From: Sansalvadorimonas sp965221135
Lineage (GTDB): Bacteria > Pseudomonadota > Gammaproteobacteria > Pseudomonadales > Endozoicomonadaceae
DNA: 64,000 nucleotides
Direction: 5' to 3'
Assembly: GCA_965221135.1 (NCBI GenBank)
Contig: CBDCRZ010000127.1
Location: 1 to 64,000 of the forward strand
Shown: one piece after another, positions 8,772 through 17,350 of the stretch
How the letters are laid out: each line of letters opens with the position of its first letter
Position numbering within the stretch: the stretch's first letter is position 1
Notes under the pieces: model-generated
Database searches by the model: none
What the model saw: the letters and a program-made list of their open reading frames with translations, nothing else
Told to the model about the DNA's origin: nothing
Position numbers and translations under genes: made by a program

Positions 8772-8833
8772 GTATTTGTTATTGCAGGATTAAATGAAAA
8801 AAAGTCAACCAAAGTCAACCTGAAAGTCAACCC
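8693..8833. repeat. GTCAACC repeat cluster with 25-bp palindrome
   Basis: GTCAACC occurs forward at 8693, 8705, 8718, 8805, 8815 and 8827, and inverted (GGTTGAC) at 8726 and 8759. Neighbouring forward copies are spaced 10-13 bp, about one helical turn. The copies at 8718 and 8726 form a perfect 25-bp palindrome at 8713-8737 with arms AAAAAGTCAACC and a single central base. Eight copies in 140 bp are far above chance. The layout resembles iterons or an operator array. Confidence 0.75.
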
Positions 8834-9127
8834 CGATTTTGAGTCTGTCGCTAGCGTTTTTTCGCGCTGCTGAGCACCCGCACTCACAGCTCTCCCCCAG
8901 GGTCCCCGGCAGTCGCCGTGTAAGGGGCTGTGTGGCTTTAATTTTCCACTCACAAGGGGCACCTCGCGCTCAAAACAGAAGGCTTACACAGCCGCTGAGT
9001 GCTGATCATGACCTGCCTTTCTTCACCTCATTTACTCACAAAATCTGTGGATAAGTCTGTGAACAGAGAGAAACGGTAAGCACTCCGGGCATGTCAATCC
9101 GTTATGATTCACACTCAACATTTGAAA
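8834..9127. other. Non-coding stretch with a DnaA-box match
   Basis: No gene was seen between the GTCAACC cluster and the end of the holin relic. The stretch contains a perfect reverse-strand DnaA box (CTGTGGATAA, 9045-9054) followed by CTGTGAACAG. Together with the iteron-like cluster just upstream it could be an origin-type region, but no AT-rich unwinding element is obvious. Confidence 0.4.
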
Positions 9128-9498
9128 CTAACGGCGCAAATTGCTGGCAACCTTCTCCAACCCCCGACTGGCAATGTAACCTCCAATACCAAGCTGCACG
9201 ATTCCGAGCAGTTTCAACTCCAAATCTTCACTCAGATCCGGGGAAGCCCAGCCCATCCAGCGGCAGACTATCAACCAGAGGTAAACACCAGCATCACAAG
9301 GGGTCGCCAGCTCCGTTGCAGCCAGCCTTCACCTTGTGCCTCGGCTTTGATGACTCCGGCCTGCTGGGCGAGTTCATCCAGCTCACCGTTGATGGCCATC
9401 TCTGTCAGGGTTTGCTTGGCTTGAGCAGCCTGATTGGCATCAGGGAATACCTTGTCGATGATCTTGCCGACCACCGGTAGTGCGGCCAGCCAGCTCAT
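9128..9498 (-). pseudogene. 3TM-type phage holin, frameshifted
   Basis: Two frames together give a GTA/3TM-type holin of about 123 residues. The first part (MSWLAALPVVGKIIDKVFPD to SWRPLVMLVF) stops at 9271. The continuation LWLIVCRWMGWASPDL and LKLLGIVQLGIGGYIASRGL, in the other frame, ends at 9128. A one-base loss near 9278-9286 explains the break, since the span is 371 bp rather than a multiple of three; a -1 ribosomal shift is a less likely alternative. The start ATG overlaps the amidase stop (ATGA). Holins form the inner-membrane holes that release endolysin, so the break should block normal lysis. Confidence 0.75.
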
Positions 9499-9943
9499 GC
9501 TGCGTTCTCCTCGACGATTCCTTCGTCGCTCAACCACTGATCGATATCAAAGCAGGGACAGTCCTTGTCCCCATTTACGTGGTAATGTCCTTTTACCACC
9601 ACGTCCGGCCACAGGCCCTGACAGCCTGTGACCAGGAACTTCAACATGCGCTTCTGCAGTACGGTGAAGTTGTCGTCCGGTTGACCATCGTCGTTCAGAC
9701 CACCCACCAGACAAATGCCCACACTCTGATGATTGTGACCTTTGGCGTGAGCCCCCCAATCATCCAGACCGCCCTGCCCTGCTTCACAGAGCCATCCCGT
9801 TCAATCACCCAATGGTAACCGATATCGATAAAGGCTCGTTCCATCAGATGCCAGCGTTTGATGGTGTCAAAGGTCACATCCTGACTGGGCTTGGTGGCGG
9901 AACAGTGGACGACGACGGTGTTGGTTTCCTTACGCTTTCCCAT
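9495..9943 (-). pseudogene. N-acetylmuramoyl-L-alanine amidase (endolysin), frameshifted
   Basis: The protein is an amidase_2/T7-lysozyme type endolysin that cuts the bond between muramic acid and the stem peptide. The zinc ligands are visible but split: His in VVVHCSAT and the GYHWVIERDG core lie in the first frame, while KGHYHVNGDKDCPC with the later His and Cys lies in the second. The switch is at a run of six G on the minus strand (9752-9757). Seven G would restore MIGGAHAKGHN, the expected family sequence. The start follows a good AGGCAGG site. A homopolymer sequencing error is possible, but the neighbouring holin is also broken. Confidence 0.78.
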
Positions 9944-9952
9944 GTTCCTGCC

Positions 9953-10237
9953 TCAATCCTTGAGTGTGTAAGCCACGACGCCAATTACAGTGGTCAGAAT
10001 CAGCCAGCCAAACCGCTCTACAGAAGCCAGCACTACACCTCGGGCACTGGCCTGTCGTTCGAGTGAACGGATACGTTTGTCGGACTCTTCCAGTTTGCGA
10101 TTGAGGCTATCGAGGGTGGTGGTCTGGTGAACCATCCGTTCTTCAATAGTGGCCAGACGAGTCACAGCATCGGAGAGTTTGTCGAGCTTGGTGTCGATCT
10201 GATCAAGCCGCTGTTGAATGACTTCGGTCATCGTCAA
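9953..10237 (-). CDS. Coiled-coil protein with C-terminal membrane anchor
   Basis: A 94-residue protein. Residues 5-65 are heptad-like (IQQRLDQIDTKLDKLSDAV, then LDSLNRKLEESDKRIRSLER), followed by one hydrophobic segment LASVERFGWLILTTVIGVVA and a charged end. This resembles XhlA-type holin accessory proteins and small phage membrane proteins found beside endolysins. It lies directly before the amidase in the lysis cassette and overlaps the methyltransferase end by about 35 bp. A role in lysis timing is inferred from position; it could partly compensate for the broken holin. Confidence 0.6.
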   Translation of the reverse strand: MTMTEVIQQRLDQIDTKLDKLSDAVTRLATIEERMVHQTTTLDSLNRKLEESDKRIRSLERQASARGVVLASVERFGWLILTTVIGVVAYTLKD

Positions 10238-11468
10238 TTCCTCGTTCAGCCGCGACTTGGATAAACGTCAGGTTGCTCTCTTCGAGAGTGGCTTCCTTGC
10301 CGGTGTACTCTTCCCAACGTCGTACAATGACATCGACGTATTTGGGGTCGAGTTCTGTCAGTCTTGCCTGCCGACCGGTTTTCTCACAGGCGATGAGCGT
10401 GCTGCCGGAGCCGCCAAACAGATCCAGCACAATATCTTTGCTCTTGGAGGAGTTACGGACAGCCCGTTCAACCAGCTCCACCGGCTTCATGGTGGGGTGA
10501 AGATCATTCTTGACAGGCTTGTTGAAGAACCAGACATCACCCTGATCACGGGCACCGCACCAGAAGTGATCGGTGCCTTCTTTCCAGCCGTAGAGAATGG
10601 GTTCGTACTGGCGCTGGTAATCAGCCCGACCGAGAGTGAATGTGTTCTTGGCCCAGATCAGGAAGGTGGACCACTTGCCTCCCGCATCCCGAAAGGCTCG
10701 CTGGAGGGTGTCCAACTCAGACGACGACATGCAGACGTAGATCGCGCCTTTGCTGACCGTGAGCATGTTGGTCATGGCCGCCAGCAGAAAGCCGTGAAAC
10801 TCATTTCCCAGATTGTCGTTTTTAATGCGGCGGTCTTTTTTGGCTTTGCCGTCTTTCTCCGGATTGGCGTAATCGACGTTGTAGGGCGGGTCCGTGAATA
10901 CCATGTCCGCCAGCTGGCCATCCATAAGCTTCTCTACGTCAGTCGATTCTGTGGCACTGCCGCAGAGCAGACGATGAGAGCCGAGTATCCAGACGTCACC
11001 GGTTTTGCTGACGGGCTGTTCCTGTACCTCTGGTACCGCATCGTCTTCGGTGTTGCCTTCGGGTTCTTCCAGGAGAAACCCATCAAGATCCTCATCGCTG
11101 AAGCCGAGAATATCCAAGTCAAAATCCTCTGCATCAAGCTGTTTCAGTTCTACTGCCAGTAGCTCCTCATCCCAATCAGCCCAATGAGCAGACTGGTTAA
11201 TCATGATGCGGAAAGCACGGATCTGGGTTTCCGTCAGATCATCTGCCAGAACAACTGGCACCTCGGCCAGATTGAGCTGCCGTGCAGCCTTGTAACGCAA
11301 ATGCCCATCAACAATAAGGCCATTGCTTTTGGCAATGATGGGAACCTTGAACCCCATTTCCTTGATGGCCACACACATCTGATCAACAGCCTGATCATTA
11401 CGACGTGGATTTTTGTCATACTCATCAAGCTGTGACAAAGGCCAGTATTCGATTTTAATTTTTGTCAT
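10203..11468 (-). CDS. ParB-domain DNA methyltransferase, orphan
   Basis: A 421-residue fusion. Residues 5-90 form a ParB/sulfiredoxin-like domain (NPRRNDQAVDQM and GLIVDGHLRYKAA). The rest is an N4/N6 adenine-or-cytosine methyltransferase with catalytic DPPY at 193-196 and the AdoMet loop DLFGGSGST at 349-357; this motif order is the beta class. No restriction nuclease partner is adjacent, so it is probably an orphan phage enzyme protecting phage DNA or marking it for packaging or expression. It overlaps the HNH gene stop by 4 bp. Confidence 0.9.
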   Translation of the reverse strand: MTKIKIEYWPLSQLDEYDKNPRRNDQAVDQMCVAIKEMGFKVPIIAKSNGLIVDGHLRYKAARQLNLAEVPVVLADDLTETQIRAFRIMINQSAHWADWDEELLAVELKQLDAEDFDLDILGFSDEDLDGFLLEEPEGNTEDDAVPEVQEQPVSKTGDVWILGSHRLLCGSATESTDVEKLMDGQLADMVFTDPPYNVDYANPEKDGKAKKDRRIKNDNLGNEFHGFLLAAMTNMLTVSKGAIYVCMSSSELDTLQRAFRDAGGKWSTFLIWAKNTFTLGRADYQRQYEPILYGWKEGTDHFWCGARDQGDVWFFNKPVKNDLHPTMKPVELVERAVRNSSKSKDIVLDLFGGSGSTLIACEKTGRQARLTELDPKYVDVIVRRWEEYTGKEATLEESNLTFIQVAAERGIDDDRSHSTAA

Positions 11469-12172
11469 TGCTGCGCCCTCACCATGGTCAGATTGACCAT
11501 CAGTTTTTCCACCAACAGGCTTCTAAAGAACAATTTCAGCACTTCCGGATCAATTCCCGTTTTCTCCACAGCCCTGGTTTGACTCTCAATCTTGTAATGG
11601 CAGGATTTGCACAGCGGCATAAGGTTGGAAGGATGGTTGTCCGCTGTGATTCTGTAGGGCACGATGTGATGAACATCCAGCGTTCCTGTTTTTCCACAAC
11701 AAGCACAAAGCGGGATTTTTCGTAAGACTTCATCACGAATGCGTTTCCAACGGCTTCCCCTCGCCTGCGACTCGTCAGGTTTACAGAGTGATTCGTCATA
11801 ACACTCTCGGGAACAAAAATTTCCCCTGGAATTACTGGTTCCTTCAACGACACTGCGACCCAGGTGAAAGCCTTTCCGGCAATACTTGCAGGTTCTCTGG
11901 ATTTGGTGGTTTGCATGGCGACATGCTTGTGAGCAGTAATGCTTTTTTGATCTGACCAAAGCACTGCGAGTCGTGTGAAATCGATTTCTGCAATGATCAC
12001 ATTCGGCCTGCAAACGGCGAGCCTTCAGGGTTGCAATGCCTTTCGCTCCACGGGTTCTGGCCGCACAACTGGTACATTTTGGGGCAAGGTTATCCTTGCG
12101 AATGGTTTGTTCTTTACCGCAATCACAGCAAATACGAGTGCGTGTCCAACTGGATCGATTCCGATTAGCCAT
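11465..12172 (-). CDS. HNH endonuclease with zinc-ribbon N-terminus
   Basis: About 235 residues from MANRNRSSW. The N-terminal half has several Cys pairs (CCDCGKEQ, CTSCAART, CDHCRNRF, CKYCRKGF) that look like tandem zinc ribbons. The C-terminal domain is an HNH nuclease: CACCGKTGTLDVHHIVPY with later N and LMPLCKSCHYKIE. Phage HNH proteins near terminase genes help DNA cutting at packaging, and others act as homing nucleases; context does not settle which. I chose the internal ATG at 12172 because a strong terminator lies between it and the longer frame start at 12322. Confidence 0.82.
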   Translation of the reverse strand: MANRNRSSWTRTRICCDCGKEQTIRKDNLAPKCTSCAARTRGAKGIATLKARRLQAECDHCRNRFHTTRSALVRSKKHYCSQACRHANHQIQRTCKYCRKGFHLGRSVVEGTSNSRGNFCSRECYDESLCKPDESQARGSRWKRIRDEVLRKIPLCACCGKTGTLDVHHIVPYRITADNHPSNLMPLCKSCHYKIESQTRAVEKTGIDPEVLKLFFRSLLVEKLMVNLTMVRAQQ

Positions 12173-12197
12173 GGTGAATTCCATCCCTGGATATATG

Positions 12198-12237
12198 CAA
12201 AAAACAAAACGCCCCGGACCGAATGATCCGAGGCGTT
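12198..12237 (-). terminator. Intrinsic terminator before late genes
   Basis: On the minus strand an arm AACGCCTCGGATC pairs with GGTCCGGGGCGTT (minor mismatches) and is followed by TTGTTTTTT. It lies 26 bp upstream of the HNH start and downstream of the late-regulator-like gene. Confidence 0.7.
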
Positions 12238-12368
12238 GAGTGGCAGTTGGCATAGCGCTGCACAAGCGTACAGAAAATATAACCCTAAAACGGCGGTTTT
12301 GTCCCACCCCCAAAATCAGCACTTAACAACAACCGACGCCTTTATCCTGTAGCTCCCCTCAACTCCCC

Positions 12369-12746
12369 TTAACTCCCTCTGGAAATGTACAACTGGATAC
12401 ACAGCAAAGTTTTATGCCAGTGCCGTTGAATCGAAGACCGAGGGATACCGGTTCGGTGCGCGATCTCCCGCCAGGTGACACCGGAGGCCCTTAGCCAGAT
12501 CAGTTTACGATCCGACACGCCCAGTGGCGTCAGCCAGTTAATACACTCCACCAGCCGGTCTTCCTGTTCGGCAGAGGGTCGCATGTAGATCACTTCACGT
12601 TCTGCACGGCGCTCTTGCTCGCGTTGATCGTAAACCATCTCCGGCCAGGCGGAACCGTGACCCAGCTGAATCCCCGTCGGTAAACGTCTGGCCGTAAGCC
12701 AAGCTTCCCGGTAACGATTGGCAAGGTGATCAATTTCAAGTGTCAT
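12369..12746 (-). CDS. HTH protein, possible phage late-gene regulator
   Basis: A 125-residue protein. The C-terminal part has a sigma-region-4/HTH-like pattern: LGVSDRKLIWLRASGVTWRE followed by IAHRTGIPRSSIQRHWHK. The N-terminal half is charged (REQERRAEREVIYMRPSAEQ). This resembles DUF6362-type phage proteins and, in position, antiterminator Q or RinA/ArpU regulators. The gene is the last before the terminator at 12198-12237 and the HNH/methyltransferase/lysis/packaging genes, which is where a late regulator would be encoded. The function is inferred. Confidence 0.65.
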   Translation of the reverse strand: MTLEIDHLANRYREAWLTARRLPTGIQLGHGSAWPEMVYDQREQERRAEREVIYMRPSAEQEDRLVECINWLTPLGVSDRKLIWLRASGVTWREIAHRTGIPRSSIQRHWHKTLLCIQLYISRGS

Positions 12747-12772
12747 AGCTCCCCCCGTGGTTTGACATGCCC

Positions 12773-12868
12773 AGTGACGGAAAGGACACGGTTTCCGTAA
12801 TAGGTTCTTGGCTGCGCGGGTATGCGCGTATAGGAAAGAGATACGGAGACTGTGTCTCTTCCGTCACT
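12773..12868. repeat. Spaced inverted repeat, AGTGACGGAA
   Basis: AGTGACGGAA at 12773 and its complement TTCCGTCACT at 12859 flank about 76 bp in the gap between the primase-helicase and the regulator-like gene. It could fold as an RNA hairpin or bind a dimeric regulator. Confidence 0.45.
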
Positions 12869-12888
12869 CAGCTTTTGTTTTGTCGTGA

Positions 12889-15204
12889 TTAATCAGAGGG
12901 ATAGCCGCCAAAATTCACAAAGGTTCTGGGGCGAAGATCCAGCCCGGTTAAACCTCGCACGCCACCGGTAAAACGACATTGCTCAAACTTTCGGGCTTGC
13001 AGTGATTGCGAGAAACGTTTAATGGAACCTACAAACTCACCATTGTTTTCCGCCCATTGCTGCCAGTCGCTGAATAGCTTGGATACCTCCTGACGATGAT
13101 GGGGTTTCTGCTCACAGCGTTCCTCAAGCCATTGGCCCAGGGCGTCTTCACCATCGAAATAATCCTGGGAGGCTTTCACGACACTGGCTGGTGGTTGAAT
13201 GCCTTCCTGCTGCCAGCGCAGGCACCCGTTTACCGCCCAGGCCAGAATGCCATCTCGCTCTTGTAGTAACTTCTCCGAGAGATTCGGATCTTTCTTTTTG
13301 TCAGGCACCTTCACGGTGAAAGGAATAAGATGCAGCCGTCGCTTCATGGCCTCATCCACATTACGAATTGTGGGTTTATGGTTGCCCGCAATCACCAGTT
13401 TGAACTGGGGGGTATATTCAAAGAAATCCTGCCGCATAAAACGGGCAGAGATCTTATCGCCACCGGTGAGAGTTTTGAGTTTGGACTCATTCCAGCGTTT
13501 ACCCTGTTCTGTCTCCACACTGGACACAAACCGCGCCCCCTGCAGGTTAGCCAGATCAGTCGGATGCTTTTCATGGCGAGACTCCATAAATGTTTCTACC
13601 GGAGCATTGGTGGCATAGCTACCCAGAATGGACATCAGCACATGAATAAAGACTGACTTGCCATTGGCCCCGCTGCCATGAAGAAAGAACAGGGCATGCT
13701 CGCTGGTGACCCCGGTGAGGCAGTAGCCTGCGACCTTCTGTAGATAGGCCACCAGAAGTGCATCGTTGTCGGTAATATCATTGAGGAATCTCAGCCACCG
13801 TGGTGATGAGCCTTTGGCCGTAGCGGTGGTCATGCGGGTCATCAGGTCAGCACGATTATGTTCACGACAGCTACCGGTTTTGAGATCGATGACTCCGCCG
13901 GGGGTGTTGAGCAACCAGATATCACGATCCCAGTCATCCGGATGCGTAGCATGTTCCTGAGCAGAACGGGCCAGACGTTCAATTCCATGGATGGTACTGG
14001 ACGAAGCCAGCCTATTTTTCTGTCGTTCTTTTTCAGCCTGAGCCGATGCGTTGCGACACATCATACGGCTGAGGTGGTGCACATAGAGCACTTCATCCAC
14101 CGACCAGCGCTGCCCGGTCCACACCAGCCATTTACCCCAGCGGGCACAATAGCGCCAGTTGTCTCCATGGTGTTGGGTAAAGGCCTCAGTGATGTCATCA
14201 TCGGTGGCCAGAGGGCCCTCTAGAACATGGGAGAGGAGTTGGGCATCCGTTACTTGCACGACCGGGGTTCTTTGGCCACTGGTCAGAAACCCTGGCACAT
14301 CAAACGGTTGTCCTTGGGGGCTTGTTTCTGCCAGCGCATCGGCCGCATCCCACTTCTCGAGTTTACCCTGGGGGGGAATCAGAATTTCACAAGAGTTAGC
14401 TCCCGCCTTTAACACCGCCTGCGCCGCCGCTTCAGCATAATCACGACCGGCCTGATCATTGTCTGGCCAGATCACCACCTGTTTGCCCTTCAAAGGTGAC
14501 CAATCGGTTTTGTTAACCGGAGCCTTGGCCCCGTTCATAGCGGTTGTTGCACAGATACCGGACTCTATCAGTGCCTGGGCACACTTCTCCCCCTCCACCA
14601 GCACAACTGCGGGTACTTGCTTAATGGCTGGTTGGTTGTAGAGAGGCCGGGGGGACGGTGCTCGGTACTTCCCCTGCTTTACATCCCAGGGACGGAACTC
14701 CTTTCCTTTAGGTGTATCGTAGCGATACACACAGGCCACCAGCTGACCGGCCCCACTGTGATAATCCCATTTGGCAGTGTGACGGCCAAGATCATCTACC
14801 TGTTGTTTGGCTTTCTGAGACTTAGACTTCTGAGGCTTGGGCTGATTGAGTTTGGGCATCTGATCTTCTACACCCAGCCAACGGGCTATAAAACGAAGCG
14901 CCTCAGGGAAATCGATATGCTGATTGGCTTGGGTCAGATGGAACATATCGCCATGTTCCCCTGTAGCAAAGTCATGCCAAAGGCCAACCTTATCGCCTTC
15001 CATACAGACACCCATGCTCTGCCCGGGCGCACCGCTGGTATCACCAATCATGTAGTGATCATGCTGACGCACAGCATTGGGCAGCAGGTACTCGACATAC
15101 TGCGGTAGTCGTTCTATCAGTTTCTCTTTCACTTCTGCCACTGACAGCCGCTTCTCTGGCTCCCGGGCTATTTTTGCATCATTAAAATCCAGAAAATCAG
15201 TCAT
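12889..15204 (-). CDS. P4-type primase-helicase
   Basis: A 771-residue replication protein. The N-terminal region (to about 110) resembles the DUF-type zinc-less primase domain. Residues 198-260 form a Toprim domain with VLVEGEKC and WPDNDQAGRDY. A D5_N region is followed by an SF3/P4-type helicase with Walker A HGSGANGKSV at 509-518, sensor KLVIAGNHKPTI and an arginine-rich end EAMKRRLHLIPF. It should open and prime the phage origin, as P4 alpha does. It heads the replication group after the DUF669-like and Sak4-like genes on the same strand. Confidence 0.92.
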   Translation of the reverse strand: MTDFLDFNDAKIAREPEKRLSVAEVKEKLIERLPQYVEYLLPNAVRQHDHYMIGDTSGAPGQSMGVCMEGDKVGLWHDFATGEHGDMFHLTQANQHIDFPEALRFIARWLGVEDQMPKLNQPKPQKSKSQKAKQQVDDLGRHTAKWDYHSGAGQLVACVYRYDTPKGKEFRPWDVKQGKYRAPSPRPLYNQPAIKQVPAVVLVEGEKCAQALIESGICATTAMNGAKAPVNKTDWSPLKGKQVVIWPDNDQAGRDYAEAAAQAVLKAGANSCEILIPPQGKLEKWDAADALAETSPQGQPFDVPGFLTSGQRTPVVQVTDAQLLSHVLEGPLATDDDITEAFTQHHGDNWRYCARWGKWLVWTGQRWSVDEVLYVHHLSRMMCRNASAQAEKERQKNRLASSSTIHGIERLARSAQEHATHPDDWDRDIWLLNTPGGVIDLKTGSCREHNRADLMTRMTTATAKGSSPRWLRFLNDITDNDALLVAYLQKVAGYCLTGVTSEHALFFLHGSGANGKSVFIHVLMSILGSYATNAPVETFMESRHEKHPTDLANLQGARFVSSVETEQGKRWNESKLKTLTGGDKISARFMRQDFFEYTPQFKLVIAGNHKPTIRNVDEAMKRRLHLIPFTVKVPDKKKDPNLSEKLLQERDGILAWAVNGCLRWQQEGIQPPASVVKASQDYFDGEDALGQWLEERCEQKPHHRQEVSKLFSDWQQWAENNGEFVGSIKRFSQSLQARKFEQCRFTGGVRGLTGLDLRPRTFVNFGGYPSD

Positions 15205-15267
15205 GGTCTTTCATCCTGAAAGTAAGAGGCTCGGCCTGCGGTCTTCCAAGCGCAGGCCGGGAGTGGC

Positions 15268-15996
15268 TTAGTCCTGCCAGTTTTGATTGGGCTCTTGCGG
15301 TTGGTTCTGTGTAGTCGGTTGCTGGAACTGGAAGTCCGGATTCTGCTGATAGCCAGACTGTTGATGACCTGGTTGTTGATAGCTCTGGGGAGACTGCTGT
15401 TGAGCCGATTGTTGCATAGGCTGCTGGGCATTCTGCTGCTGAATCGGCTGCTGCCCCTGAGTCGCAGCCATTTCACTCATTAATGCCTGGTACTGCTTAT
15501 GATCGGGCGTCACTACATGTTTGATCACATTGGTGGGTTCGTCATCGGCATCCTTCTCGACATCAATGCGGGCGACAAACTCCATACCATCCATCTCACC
15601 AAAATTTTGCAGCCGTCGGGCCAGTACCGCCTGGGGAGAGTTATCGTCTTGCTGAATACCTCGGGCAGAACACAACACTGAGCGTACATAGCTGCGGCCC
15701 ATATTCGCCCAGTTCGGCCCCTTAGGGCTGTGCAAACCAATCAGGCTCCAGACTTTGCGTTTGGCATAAGGGCCGGTCAGCACGGTGTACTCAGCTTTCA
15801 GGTACACAGCACCACTGTCGCCCTGTGTAGCCCAGCCGCCACTCCAACCCATGTGGGGTTCGTCATGCCCGCCCGGATTCAGGGTGAGCCGTACCTTAGC
15901 GAGGGTGCCTTTGGGAATAAGGTCATAGTCCTGCTGCACCTGAGCGTTGTTGAAATCCATCCAATCGTTATTGGTTGCGGGTTGTTGTGCGTTCAT
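15268..15996 (-). CDS. DUF669-like phage protein with Gln-rich tail
   Basis: A 242-residue protein. Residues 12-165 resemble DUF669 proteins: a beta-rich core with DYDLIPKGTLAKVRLTL and YLKAEYTVLTGPYAKRKVW. DUF669 proteins are found in phage recombination/replication modules beside Sak-type or RecT-type proteins and may bind single-stranded DNA (family-level knowledge, weakly established). Residues 175-240 are dominated by glutamine, probably a disordered tail. It lies 2 bp after the Sak4-like gene, so they are cotranscribed. Confidence 0.7.
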   Translation of the reverse strand: MNAQQPATNNDWMDFNNAQVQQDYDLIPKGTLAKVRLTLNPGGHDEPHMGWSGGWATQGDSGAVYLKAEYTVLTGPYAKRKVWSLIGLHSPKGPNWANMGRSYVRSVLCSARGIQQDDNSPQAVLARRLQNFGEMDGMEFVARIDVEKDADDEPTNVIKHVVTPDHKQYQALMSEMAATQGQQPIQQQNAQQPMQQSAQQQSPQSYQQPGHQQSGYQQNPDFQFQQPTTQNQPQEPNQNWQD

Positions 15997-15998
15997 AG

Positions 15999-16868
15999 TT
16001 ACTGTCCTTGTTCACTATTGAGGGTGGGTTGTGCGGGTGTGCTGGTGGCGTACTGCAGCTGTCTGCCATCAGTCAGAGGGGTATGGATTTTCTTGAGAAG
16101 CTGGCCGAGATGAGCCGGTTCGGTTTGCGCCAAACGACCACTTCTGTCTTTCGCGGGAAAGCCCCAGGGGTTCAGGGTTTGGCAAACGAAACTGCGCTGC
16201 AGCTGACCCTTGTCGTCTGGCAGGCTGGCCATGGTGATCACTTCATCGACGATGCCCGGCAGCTCCAGCCCCGTACGGGAGCCTTCGATCTGGGGTTGGA
16301 ATATCCGCCGATTAAAGTCGTCTACCCGCTCTTCCAGAATACCCACAAAGATCACATGCTTGTTGCGGGTATGCTGAAGGTGAGTGAGTGCCGCAATCAT
16401 CTCCCGGCCGTGGAGACCATAGGCCCCTCGGGTGTCCATTTTCCCAGTACGGTCACTGCGAGCTTCCGGCCGTGACCTGCACCACTGAAAACAGAGTCGG
16501 GCCAAGGCGGTTATGGAATCGATAAAATAGATCGCATATTTATCGAGTACGGCCGGATCACCATACTGCTGGCAGGCCGCCTGATAATGCGCCTGGGAAT
16601 ACGGCTGATCATTCTCCAGTGCCGGATTCGGCCCACCGATAAAAGCCACCAGCATCCGAAACTCAGGCCATGTCCTGGGACGCAGGACATCGCCTGTCCA
16701 GCCTTGCACAGCCAGATCGCCCGCTTCCAGATCCATGAACAGGGTTTGTTCAGGAGGGAGCGTCCAGAGTTGAGAGGTTTTCCCGACACCGCTGGTACCC
16801 AAGAGCACAGCCTTAACGCCTTTGTCTTCTTGCTGGCGTTCGGCGGCGGGGATAATAGGCAAACTCAT
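15999..16868 (-). CDS. Sak4-like RecA-fold ATPase
   Basis: A 289-residue ATPase of the AAA_24/Sak4 type, a reduced RecA-like protein that anneals single strands or loads on them in phage recombination. It has Walker A LLGTSGVGKTS (residues 22-32), a Walker B YFIDSITAL near residue 115 and a later conserved GIVDEVITM segment. The partner DUF669-like protein follows 2 bp downstream, the common arrangement of such modules. The start overlaps the small upstream gene by 4 bp. Confidence 0.85.
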   Translation of the reverse strand: MSLPIIPAAERQQEDKGVKAVLLGTSGVGKTSQLWTLPPEQTLFMDLEAGDLAVQGWTGDVLRPRTWPEFRMLVAFIGGPNPALENDQPYSQAHYQAACQQYGDPAVLDKYAIYFIDSITALARLCFQWCRSRPEARSDRTGKMDTRGAYGLHGREMIAALTHLQHTRNKHVIFVGILEERVDDFNRRIFQPQIEGSRTGLELPGIVDEVITMASLPDDKGQLQRSFVCQTLNPWGFPAKDRSGRLAQTEPAHLGQLLKKIHTPLTDGRQLQYATSTPAQPTLNSEQGQ

Positions 16869-17086
16869 ACCCCACCTCGCTCATCATGATCCACCACCGA
16901 ACAGGCCTTTTCCCGTGCCCTGGCGATGCGCTGCAGATAGCGGGCATTGCGTAACCGGCGAATGCAGCGATTGGCATTGTTAAGTTCGATCAAAGCCTCC
17001 CGGGAGAGGCGATCAATATCACCACCAGGAATGGTGATGATCTGCAGCAGAGTCATGCTGCGAAGGTCAGTGAGTGTTACTGGCAT
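16865..17086 (-). CDS. Small hypothetical phage protein
   Basis: A 73-residue protein lying between the excisionase-like gene (overlap 10 bp) and the Sak4-like gene (overlap 4 bp), so clearly part of the early operon. It is basic and helical, with DRLSREALIELNNANRCIRR and LRNARYLQRIARAREKA. No family is recognised; similar small charged proteins in this position often modulate recombination, but nothing here proves that. Confidence 0.65.
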   Translation of the reverse strand: MPVTLTDLRSMTLLQIITIPGGDIDRLSREALIELNNANRCIRRLRNARYLQRIARAREKACSVVDHDERGGV

Positions 17087-17292
17087 GGGGCACTCTCCCC
17101 AGACGGTTGACCATTGCCGTTGAAAGAGCGTTTCTGCTCATAAGCCTGCACATCACTGATGCGATAAAGGATGCGCTGACCGACCTTGAGAAACTGCGGG
17201 CCAAGTCCCTCCCTGCGCCAGCGCTCCAGGGTGCAGGCTGAGATATGCCAGCGTTGGCTCAGCTCTTTAGCAGTAAAATGTTCGATACACAC
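17077..17292 (-). CDS. Excisionase/AlpA-like HTH protein
   Basis: A 71-residue protein with a MerR/HTH_17 type winged helix: FTAKELSQRWHISACTLERW (residues 6-25), then GLGPQFLKVGQRILYRISDV and QAYEQKR. This is the fold of phage excisionases and AlpA regulators, which bend DNA at att sites or activate early genes. It is the first gene of the leftward early operon. Whether it acts with the serine recombinase as directionality factor or as a transcription regulator cannot be told. Confidence 0.8.
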   Translation of the reverse strand: MCIEHFTAKELSQRWHISACTLERWRREGLGPQFLKVGQRILYRISDVQAYEQKRSFNGNGQPSGESAPCQ

Positions 17293-17350
17293 GATTTCCG
17301 TCTCCTGCTGTTGTCTTCCGTTTGGACAGGTTCAGGATCGTTGGAAATCA

